Translations under genes and position numbers: made by a program
Shown: in pieces, positions 35,584 through 42,102 of the stretch
Position numbering within the stretch: position 1 is the first letter of the stretch
How the letters are laid out: the number at the start of each line of letters is the position of its first letter
The notes under the pieces: generated by a model
Database searches by the model: none
Told to the model about the DNA's origin: nothing
The model's input: only the letters and a program-made list of their open reading frames with translations
Assembly: GCA_025929185.1 (NCBI GenBank)
Contig: JAICMO010000007.1
Span: 1 to 42,102 of the forward strand
Source of the DNA: Pseudolabrys sp.
GTDB taxonomy: Bacteria; Pseudomonadota; Alphaproteobacteria; Rhizobiales; Xanthobacteraceae
DNA length: 42,102 nt
Direction: 5' to 3'

Positions 35584-38500
35584 ATGGCAGCGCCTAACAT
35601 TCCCGCGGCCGTCATCCAGCGGCAAACCACCGCGTCCAATCCGGATTACTCCGCCTGGGTCTCCGCCAATGCCGGCTCGGGCAAGACGCACGTGCTCGCC
35701 CAACGCGTGGTCCGCCTGCTGCTCGCCGGCGTCGATCCCGCGCGCATTCTCTGCATCACCTTCACCAAAGCGGCCGCCGCCAACATGGCGAACAAAGTGT
35801 TTGCCGATCTGCGCGCGTGGACGCTGCTTGACGATACGGCGCTGGACGACGCCATGCGCAAGGCCGGCGTGAAAAAAATCGACGCCGTGCAGCGCCTGCG
35901 CGCGCGGCAATTGTTCGCCTTGGCGCTGGAAACGCCGGGTGGGCTCAAGGTGCAGACGATTCACGCCTTCTGCACCCAGTTGCTGCATCTTTTTCCGTTC
36001 GAGGCCAATGTCGCCGCGCGCTTCGAGGTGCTCGACGAGATTTCCGAAACGCGCATGCTCAACAAGCTCGGCCTCGAGGTTCTGCTCGAAGCGGCGGAGG
36101 CTCCCGGCAGCGCGCTTGGACGCGCGCTGTCACAGGCCGTGCTTGCCGCCGATGACGTTCGATTTCAGGACGTCCTGCGCGAGGTGATCGGAAAGCGCGA
36201 CGCATTCTCGCGTTGGATCGATCAGGCCGGCAGTATCGAGCAGGCCACCGCGCAGCTTTCACGCGCGCTCGGCGTGCGCGGCGACGAGACCGTCGCGGAA
36301 GTGGAGAAGCGGATTTTCGACGAGAGCCTCGTTGCCCGTTCGGAATGGGCGTCGATCGCCGCGGCGCTGACGGGCGGCTCGAAAACGGACAAGGAGCAAG
36401 GCGACCGATTTCACGCGCTTGCCACGCTTAGCGGCGGCGATTTGCTGGAGAAGTATATCGACATCTTCTGCACCAGGAATCGCGACAAGACGCGGGAGCG
36501 GATCGCCACCAAGACGATTGAAAAAACCGATCCTGCTCTTTGCGAGAAGCTGAATGCGGAACGCGACCGCGTGTGGGCTCTTGTGTTGCGCCAGCGCGCC
36601 CTCGAAACACGCGACCGCAGCGCCGCGCTGTTCGCCATCGCCTATGCCGTGACCGCGCGCTTCCGCGCGGAAAAGGATCGGCGCGGCCTGCTCGATTACG
36701 ACGACTTGATCGACAAGACGCTCGATTTGCTCAAGGACCAGCGCGCCGCCTGGGTGCACTACAAGCTCGATCGCGGCATCCATCACGTGCTGATCGACGA
36801 GGCGCAGGACACGAGCCCGAAGCAATGGGAGATCGTGAAAGCTCTGGTCAGCGAGTTTTTCGCGGGCGCCGGCGCGCACGGGCAGCCGCGCACCATCTTT
36901 GCGGTCGGCGATGAAAAGCAGTCAATCTTCTCGTTTCAAGGCGCCGCGCCTCGCGCTTTCGCCGATATGCGCCGGCATTTCGAAACGGCGCATCGGCGCG
37001 CGAGCCTCGAATTTGTCGCTGCCGAATTCAAGCACTCGTTCCGTTCCGGCGAGAATGTGCTCAATGCGGTCGATACCGTTTTTGCGCGCGCCGAGGCGTT
37101 CAAAGGTCTTACCGCCGATCCGGTTGCGCCGGCCCACGAAGCGCTGCCGGAAAAGGCGCCGGGCTTGGTGGAAATCTGGGAGCTTTTGCAATCCGACAAG
37201 CACGAAAAGAAAGAAGGATGGAAAGCGCCCTTCGACGTGCAGACCGTGACCAGCGGCACGGCGAAGCTCGCGCGCCGTATCGCCGCCACGGTCGCGGCCT
37301 GGCAGAAGCAAGGCCGACGTCCCAAGGACGTGCTGATTTTGCTGCGTCGGCGCGGCGCATTGTTCGAGGCGATCATCCGCGCGCTCAAGAACGCCGGCAT
37401 CCCGGTGGCCGGCGCGGACAGGCTCTCGTTGACGGCGCACATCGCGGTGATGGATCTGATGGTGCTGGCGGACGCGATCCTGCTGCCGGACGACGATCTG
37501 GCGCTTGCAACCGTGCTTAAGTCACCGCTGTTCGGGCTCGACGATGACGCCTTGTTCGCTCTGGCGTACGACCGCAAAGGAAGCTTGTATCGATCGCTGC
37601 GCAGCCGGCAGCCTGAGCTTGCGTCGCAATTCGACGCGATGCGCGAGAGAGCTCGCCGCACGACGCCGTTTGCTTTTTACGCCTGGCTGCTCGGCGCCGG
37701 CGAAGGCCGGCGCAAGATACTGGCGCGGCTTGGGCACGAGGCAAACGACGCGCTCGACGAATTTCTCAATCTTGCGCTCGATTACGAGCGCATCGAGACG
37801 CCGTCGCTGCAAGGTTTCGTCGCGTGGCTTCGCGCCGCGGACGTGGAAATCAAGCGCGACATGGAGATGGAACGCGACGAAGTGCGCGTGATGACTGTGC
37901 ACGGCGCCAAGGGCCTCGAAGCGCCGATCGTCATCCTCGCCGACACAACTACCCCGGCTCAGGGCTGGCATCCGCCGCGGCTGTTGCAACTGCCGGCCGA
38001 GAAGCCGGTGCCCAACGCGGCCAAGCCGCTCGTCTGGGCCGGCGCGAAGGGAAACGATATCGGCCCGATGGCCGCCGCGCGCGAGGCGGCGCTTCGCGAC
38101 ACTCGCGACGAATACCGGCGGCTGCTCTATGTCGCGTTGACGCGCGCGATCGAGCGGCTCGTCGTCTGCGGGATCGACAACGGAAAAAAGCTTCCCGAAG
38201 GATGTTGGTACGATCTGGTGCTGAGCGCGCTCAAGGACCAATGCACGCTGGAGCTCGCCGACGACGGCAACGGCGAGGTCATGCGATTCCGGAAAATTCC
38301 GGAAGAAAAGGAGAGTGCCAGCCCCGCAGCCGTTTCCACTCCCGAAAAGATCGAGATCCCGAAATGGCTGCGCGAACGTGTCCGCGCCGAACCGCCGGCC
38401 CGTCCGCTCATCAGGCCATCACGGACGGATAAAGCGGACGCTGCGCCGGCGAACGCCGCGAACCGCAGCGCTGCGCTGATGCGCGGACGGCTTATGCATC

Positions 38501-38976
38501 GACTGCTGCAATCGCTGCCGGACATCCCTGAAGCCCGCCGCAAGAAAGCGGCGGACGATTTCGTCGCTCGCGTTGCCGCGAGCATGAGCGCAGAACAACG
38601 CCGACCGATTGCCGAACTCGCCGATCAAGCGCTGGTCCTGCTCGCCGATAGACGCTGTTCGGCTCTCTTCGCAGCAGGCAGCCGGGCCGAAGTGCCGATT
38701 ACCGGCGACCTGCCGCAAGGCCGCGTCTCCGGCCAGATCGACCGGCTTGCCGTCACAGGCGACGCTGTATGGATTGCCGATTTCAAGACCGGCAAGCGGC
38801 CGGCGGAAGCGCCGCCGAGCTATGTGACTCAACTCGCGCTCTATCGCGCCGTGCTCGCCAAGCTCTATTCGGGCCGGCCCATCCGCGCCGCGCTGATCTG
38901 GACGGAAGGTCCTGATTTCACGGAGGTTCCAGCATCCGCACTTGACGCCGCCTTGGCTGAGGTAACCAGCCCGTGA
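35584..38976 (+). CDS. addA: Double-strand break repair helicase-nuclease AddA
   Basis: UvrD/Rep-type helicase with a C-terminal nuclease, partner of AddB. 1130 aa. Helicase motifs in order: I (SANAGSGKTHVLA, about 28-40), Ia (CITFTKAAAANM), II (VLIDEAQDTSPKQW, about 405), III (FAVGDEKQSIFSFQGA), V (VMTVHGAKGLEAPIV) and VI (RRLLYVALTRAIERL). The nuclease motif DAVWIADFKTGKRP lies at about 1058-1071, with QLALYRAVL after it. GAAAGGG upstream serves as ribosome site. It is followed by trxA, the usual alphaproteobacterial order. Confidence 0.97.
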   Translation: MAAPNIPAAVIQRQTTASNPDYSAWVSANAGSGKTHVLAQRVVRLLLAGVDPARILCITFTKAAAANMANKVFADLRAWTLLDDTALDDAMRKAGVKKIDAVQRLRARQLFALALETPGGLKVQTIHAFCTQLLHLFPFEANVAARFEVLDEISETRMLNKLGLEVLLEAAEAPGSALGRALSQAVLAADDVRFQDVLREVIGKRDAFSRWIDQAGSIEQATAQLSRALGVRGDETVAEVEKRIFDESLVARSEWASIAAALTGGSKTDKEQGDRFHALATLSGGDLLEKYIDIFCTRNRDKTRERIATKTIEKTDPALCEKLNAERDRVWALVLRQRALETRDRSAALFAIAYAVTARFRAEKDRRGLLDYDDLIDKTLDLLKDQRAAWVHYKLDRGIHHVLIDEAQDTSPKQWEIVKALVSEFFAGAGAHGQPRTIFAVGDEKQSIFSFQGAAPRAFADMRRHFETAHRRASLEFVAAEFKHSFRSGENVLNAVDTVFARAEAFKGLTADPVAPAHEALPEKAPGLVEIWELLQSDKHEKKEGWKAPFDVQTVTSGTAKLARRIAATVAAWQKQGRRPKDVLILLRRRGALFEAIIRALKNAGIPVAGADRLSLTAHIAVMDLMVLADAILLPDDDLALATVLKSPLFGLDDDALFALAYDRKGSLYRSLRSRQPELASQFDAMRERARRTTPFAFYAWLLGAGEGRRKILARLGHEANDALDEFLNLALDYERIETPSLQGFVAWLRAADVEIKRDMEMERDEVRVMTVHGAKGLEAPIVILADTTTPAQGWHPPRLLQLPAEKPVPNAAKPLVWAGAKGNDIGPMAAAREAALRDTRDEYRRLLYVALTRAIERLVVCGIDNGKKLPEGCWYDLVLSALKDQCTLELADDGNGEVMRFRKIPEEKESASPAAVSTPEKIEIPKWLRERVRAEPPARPLIRPSRTDKADAAPANAANRSAALMRGRLMHRLLQSLPDIPEARRKKAADDFVARVAASMSAEQRRPIAELADQALVLLADRRCSALFAAGSRAEVPITGDLPQGRVSGQIDRLAVTGDAVWIADFKTGKRPAEAPPSYVTQLALYRAVLAKLYSGRPIRAALIWTEGPDFTEVPASALDAALAEVTSP

Positions 38977-38982
38977 GACCGC

Positions 38983-39011
38983 TTGACGCTATAGTCGGGC
39001 GTTCATAGGTT
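38983..39011 (+). promoter_or_regulatory. Possible trxA promoter
   Basis: TTGACG (38983-38988) and TAGGTT (39006-39011) are separated by 17 bp. The -35 box matches five of six consensus bases, the -10 only three. Confidence 0.35.
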
Positions 39012-39066
39012 TTGCCCATCCTTCCCGGCGCTGAGTCGCGCTTACATTCACGAAAAGAGGTGTTCC

Positions 39067-39387
39067 ATGGCCGTCGGCAAAGTGTCGGACGCAAGCTTCG
39101 AATCGGACGTGCTGAAGGCGGCCGAGCCTGTCGTGGTCGACTTCTGGGCGGAGTGGTGCGGCCCCTGCCGCATGATCGCGCCTGCCTTGGAGGAAATCGC
39201 CGGCACAATGGGCGGCAAGGTCAAGATCGTGAAGCTCAATGTCGATGAAAATCCGAATACCGCGGCGAAGTACGGCATCATGTCCATCCCGACGCTGATG
39301 CTGTTCAAGAACGGCGAGATCGCCTCGCGCCAGGTCGGCGCCGCTCCCAAGCAAAAGCTGGAGCAGTGGATCAGCGGCTCGGTCTGA
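39067..39387 (+). CDS. trxA: Thioredoxin TrxA
   Basis: Cytoplasmic dithiol reductase for ribonucleotide reductase, methionine sulfoxide reductases and peroxidases. 106 aa, standard length, with the active site [13 protein letters not shown] (Cys31, Cys34) and the cis-proline [17 protein letters not shown] lies upstream of the ATG. It follows addA, a common alphaproteobacterial order. Confidence 0.98.
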   Translation: MAVGKVSDASFESDVLKAAEPVVVDFWAEWCGPCRMIAPALEEIAGTMGGKVKIVKLNVDENPNTAAKYGIMSIPTLMLFKNGEIASRQVGAAPKQKLEQWISGSV

Positions 39388-39418
39388 CACCGCCTGAGCC
39401 CACAAATATCGTTGCGGC

Positions 39419-39444
39419 GGCCGGCCACAAGCCGGCTGTTTGCG
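39419..39444 (+). terminator. Possible trxA terminator
   Basis: GCCGGC-CACAA-GCCGGC forms a 6-bp GC stem followed by TGTTTGCG, a poor T run. A weak call. Confidence 0.35.
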
Positions 39445-39457
39445 TTGTTGCAGCATC

Positions 39458-40489
39458 ATGACCCTCCCGCTGCGCCCGCCTTTTCCGCCCATGGAAGCAA
39501 AATCGGTCGACGAAATCCCGACCGGCGCGGCATGGCAATACGAACCGAAATGGGATGGCTTTCGCTGCCTCGTCTTCCGAGACGGCGACAAGATCGAATT
39601 GCAATCCAAATCGGGCCAACCGCTGACGCGTTATTTTCCCGAGCTCGTCGCCTGCATGCGCGCTTTGCATGCCAAGCGCTGCGTCCTCGACGGTGAAATC
39701 GCCGTGCCGAGCAATGGCGGGGTCTCCTTCGACGCGCTGCTGCAACGCATTCATCCTGCCGCCAGCCGCATCACTCGCCTTGCAAAGGAAACACCGGCGA
39801 TCCTCATCGTCTTCGATTTGCTCGTCGATGCAAATGGAGAACTGCTCGGCAAGAGTCCTCTCAGCGAGCGCCGCAGCGCGTTAGAGCGCTTTGCCAGAAA
39901 ATTTTTGCGCGGCAATGGATGCATCCGCCTGTCGCCGGCAACAACGCGCCTTGCCGACGCACAAAAGTGGCTGAAAAGCGTCGGCGCGAATCTGGACGGG
40001 ATCGTCGCAAAAGACCGTACCGCCGATTATCGCTCGGGCGAGCGCAGCGGCATGCAGAAGATCAAGAACTTTCGCAGCGCCGACTGCGTGGTCGGCGGCT
40101 TCCGCTATAACGAAGGCAAGCCGGTGGTCGGCTCGCTGCTGCTCGGGCTCTACGACGGCAAGGGGCTGCTCAATCACGTCGGCTTCACGTCGACAATCAA
40201 GGGCGATGAGAAAAAGGCGCTCACCGCAAGGCTTGAAAAACTCATCACGCCGCCAGGCTTTACCGGCAACAAACCGGGCGGACCAAGCCGCTGGTCCACA
40301 AAACGCTCGGCGGAATGGCAGCCGCTCAAGCCGAAGCTGGTTGTCGAAGTTTGCTACGACCACTTCACGGGCGAGCGCTTCCGCCACGGCACGCGTCTGA
40401 TGCGTTGGCGGCCGGACAAATCGCCGAAACAATGCACGATGGAGCAGGTGCACCAGAAGAAAGCGAATTTGGCGAAGCTGTTGAAGTAA
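39458..40489 (+). CDS. Stand-alone ATP-dependent DNA ligase (LigC-like)
   Basis: Joins DNA nicks with ATP. 343 aa from the ATG at 39458. The adenylation motif I is EPKWDGFR with Lys31 as the AMP acceptor, followed by LDGEIAVPS (motif III), ILIVFDLL, LDGIVAKDR (motif IV) and MQKIKNFRSADCVVGGFRY (motif V), then an OB-fold with GERFRHGTRLMRWRPDK. No polymerase or phosphoesterase domain, so it is not full LigD; it resembles the LigC ligases that act as backup in end joining or base-excision repair. It lies between trxA and folC, next to addAB. Confidence 0.92.
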   Translation: MTLPLRPPFPPMEAKSVDEIPTGAAWQYEPKWDGFRCLVFRDGDKIELQSKSGQPLTRYFPELVACMRALHAKRCVLDGEIAVPSNGGVSFDALLQRIHPAASRITRLAKETPAILIVFDLLVDANGELLGKSPLSERRSALERFARKFLRGNGCIRLSPATTRLADAQKWLKSVGANLDGIVAKDRTADYRSGERSGMQKIKNFRSADCVVGGFRYNEGKPVVGSLLLGLYDGKGLLNHVGFTSTIKGDEKKALTARLEKLITPPGFTGNKPGGPSRWSTKRSAEWQPLKPKLVVEVCYDHFTGERFRHGTRLMRWRPDKSPKQCTMEQVHQKKANLAKLLK

Positions 40490-40495
40490 GTTGCT

Positions 40496-40592
40496 GTCGC
40501 CCTCGCGGAGGCGAGGACCCATACGCCGTGCCCCTGTCGATCGACTGCGGAGTATGGCCGGCTCGCGCGCCCTCCGGGCGGGGCCGGGACGA
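40496..40592. repeat. Repeat-like element between ligase and folC (family F)
   Basis: TCGCCCTCGCGGAGGCGAGGACCCATAC and GGAGTATGGCCGG arms bound an imperfect palindrome of the kind common in Bradyrhizobium relatives. It lies between convergent genes. Confidence 0.6.
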
Positions 40593-40599
40593 CACGCGA

Positions 40600-41919
40600 C
40601 TACTGCGGCAGCGTCCCGTTCTCGCGCAGAACCTCTCCGGCAAGGTAAAGCGAGCCGGTAATCAGAATGCGCGGCGGCGGATCGAGATCGAGCTTGCGCA
40701 CGGCATCGAGCGCAGAATCGAGATCGTCCCGACTTGTCGCCGCAAGACCGATACGCCGCGCGGCATCGGCGATGGAATCGGCCGGCAATCCTCTTTCCGC
40801 GTTCGGCACCGGCACCGCGACGACACGCCGCGCGAGGCCGGCGAAGTTGCGCAGGAACCCGGCGCAGTCCTTTGTCGAGAGCATGCCGACAATGATCACG
40901 AGCGGCCGCGACACGCGCTCTTCGAGGTCGGCGAGCGCGGCTGCGGTGGCGCGGCCACCGTCGGGATTGTGGCCGCCGTCGAGCCAGAGTTCGCTGCCCG
41001 GCGGCGCGAGGTCGACGAGGCGCCCTTGCGCCAGCCGTTGCATCCGCGCAGGCCATTCCGCCTTCACCATGCCGGCTTCATAAGCGGCGGGTGGAATTTT
41101 CAATGGCTTTAGCGCGCGCAAAGTCGCGATCGCAACGCCTGCATTCTCGAACTGATGGCGTCCGTAAAGCTTCGGCGCCGGCAGATCGAGCAGGCCCGCA
41201 TCGTCCTGATAGACGAGCCGGCCGCGCTCTTCGGTCGCCGTCCAGTCCTCGCCGGCGATTTTCAGCGGCGCACGCCAGCGCACCGCCTGCCGCTCGATGA
41301 CGGCAAGTGCGTCGCGCGGTTGCGCGGCGACAATGACCGGCACGCCCGGCTTGATGATGCCCGCCTTCTCAAACGCGATCTTTTCGAGCGTGTCGCCGAG
41401 AAAATCGGTGTGATCGATCGCAATCGGCGTAATGACCGAAGCGAGCGGCGCGTCGACGACATTGGTGGCATCGAGACGGCCGCCGAGCCCGACTTCCATC
41501 ACCATCACGTCGGCCGGATGGCGCGCGAACAACACCATGCCGACCGCGGTGGTGATCTCGAACACCGTGATCGGCGCGCCGGCATTGATGCGCTCGCACT
41601 CTTCCAATGTCGCGGAAAGCTCCTCATTCGACACGAACCCGCCCTCGTCTCGCGCACCCAACCGAAAGCGCTCGTTGAAGCGCACCAGATGCGGCGACGT
41701 ATAGGTGTGCACGCGCAGGCCCCCCGCTTCCAGAATCGCGCGCAGGAAAGCGACCGTCGAGCCCTTGCCGTTCGTGCCGGCGACGTGGATCACCGGCGGC
41801 AGCTTGCGCTCCGGATTGCCCAGCGCCGCCAGCAGCCGTTGCATGCGATCAAGCGACAAATCGATGCGCTTGGGATGCAGCGCCGTCAGCCGTGCGACAA
41901 TGGAATCGACTGGGGTCAT
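40600..41919 (-). CDS. folC: Bifunctional dihydrofolate/folylpolyglutamate synthase FolC
   Basis: Adds glutamate to dihydropteroate and then extends the tail of folates. 439 aa, typical length. The Mur-ligase-like ATP loop is HVAGTNGKGSTVAF (45-58), the folate-binding TYTSPHLVRFNERFR follows, then TVGMVLF-type helix (ITTAVGMVLFARH), EVGLGGRLDATNVV and ITPIAIDHTDFLG. The C-terminal ligand-binding region has LDGGHNPDG. Transcribed leftward, towards the ligase; the gene upstream of it is probably accD, the usual alphaproteobacterial neighbour. Confidence 0.96.
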   Translation of the reverse strand: MTPVDSIVARLTALHPKRIDLSLDRMQRLLAALGNPERKLPPVIHVAGTNGKGSTVAFLRAILEAGGLRVHTYTSPHLVRFNERFRLGARDEGGFVSNEELSATLEECERINAGAPITVFEITTAVGMVLFARHPADVMVMEVGLGGRLDATNVVDAPLASVITPIAIDHTDFLGDTLEKIAFEKAGIIKPGVPVIVAAQPRDALAVIERQAVRWRAPLKIAGEDWTATEERGRLVYQDDAGLLDLPAPKLYGRHQFENAGVAIATLRALKPLKIPPAAYEAGMVKAEWPARMQRLAQGRLVDLAPPGSELWLDGGHNPDGGRATAAALADLEERVSRPLVIIVGMLSTKDCAGFLRNFAGLARRVVAVPVPNAERGLPADSIADAARRIGLAATSRDDLDSALDAVRKLDLDPPPRILITGSLYLAGEVLRENGTLPQ

Positions 41920-41928
41920 GGCTTTACG

Positions 41929-42036
41929 TTGTCATCGCCGGGCCGGCAGCTCAGCGCCACGACCCGGTAGTCCCGAGATGGTGGCACAGCCTTGCCTTCC
42001 TGAGCGAGATGGCCGGGTCAAGCCCGGCCACGACAA
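41929..42036. repeat. Family B palindromic repeat, copy 3
   Basis: TTGTCATCGCCGGG opens and GGCCGGGTCAAGCCCGGCCACGACAA closes a diverged copy of the element at 8785 and 17023. It lies between folC and the gene at the right edge, both on the minus strand. Confidence 0.7.
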
Positions 42037-42046
42037 TGTGGAGAAA

Positions 42047-42102
42047 TTAAGCGTGCGCAGGAACAGGCAATTGCGCCTGCGCGGAGCCGCCCTGGGCTGG
42101 CG
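42047..42102 (-). CDS. accD: 3' end of a gene, probably accD (acetyl-CoA carboxylase carboxyltransferase beta)
   Basis: The minus strand from the window edge reads PAQGGSAQAQLPVPAHA followed by TAA. An Ala/Pro/Gln-rich tail of this kind is typical for the C-terminus of rhizobial AccD, and accD commonly precedes folC in this group. Only 18 codons are visible and no catalytic part, so the call rests on synteny and composition. Confidence 0.5.
   Translation of the reverse strand, partial: PAQGGSAQAQLPVPAHA

Overview
The window is a chromosomal segment of an alphaproteobacterium of the order Hyphomicrobiales (Rhizobiales), most like the Bradyrhizobium/Rhodopseudomonas/Xanthobacteraceae relatives. 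The evidence is high GC, an Irr regulator with the GCPWHD heme motif known from Bradyrhizobium, an alpha-type AddAB pair, a DivL-type kinase with tyrosine in place of the H-box histidine, and many GC-rich palindromic intergenic repeats. Most of it is core genome. No tRNA, rRNA, CRISPR array, phage or transposase gene was seen.

Layout. 1-5.1 kb: 3' end of pnp, then a divergent oxyR/katG peroxide-defence pair sharing a perfect palindrome. 5.2-8.8 kb: fabA-fabB-fabI for type II fatty acid synthesis, divergent from irr. 8.9-10.6 kb: an exported SH3-domain protein divergent from a 2-hydroxyacid dehydrogenase. 10.6-13.7 kb: a leftward operon of a TetR regulator, a GT1-type glycosyltransferase and a small membrane protein, with a clear palindromic operator at the regulator's start, divergent from a DUF4336-like gene. 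13.7-17 kb: a MoeB/ThiF-like protein that has lost its zinc cysteines, an exported peptidoglycan-binding pseudo-protease and an enoyl-CoA hydratase. 17.1-22.8 kb: mutM (carrying an in-frame palindromic repeat), ubiE, ubiB, coaBC with a FitA-like ribbon-helix-helix domain at its N-terminus, and dut. 22.9-26 kb: an Rrf2-like regulator and divL. 26-29.8 kb: an exported small protein, a DsbA-like isomerase, a glutathione transferase and a class III CoA-transferase. 29.9-39.4 kb: tsaE-amgK fusion, murU, addB, addA, trxA. 39.4-42.1 kb: a stand-alone ATP-dependent DNA ligase, convergent folC and the last codons of what is probably accD.

Functional themes. Oxidative and DNA damage: OxyR/KatG, MutM, AddAB, LigC-like ligase, TrxA. 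Cell envelope: FabABI, AmgK/MurU muropeptide recycling, the SH3 and peptidoglycan-binding proteins. Cofactors: UbiE/UbiB, CoaBC, FolC. Cell cycle: DivL.

The most notable items are (1) the DNA-binding domain fused to CoaBC together with a palindromic direct/inverted repeat in the 45-nt gap just upstream, which suggests a self-regulating coenzyme A enzyme; (2) a repeat element of the local intergenic family read through in frame inside MutM; (3) the catalytically degenerate protease; (4) the zinc-less MoeB-like protein; and (5) a conserved pair of GANTC (CcrM-type) sites in every copy of one repeat family. Start codons were moved from the ORF track where homologue N-termini and ribosome-binding sites argued for it; these choices are inference.
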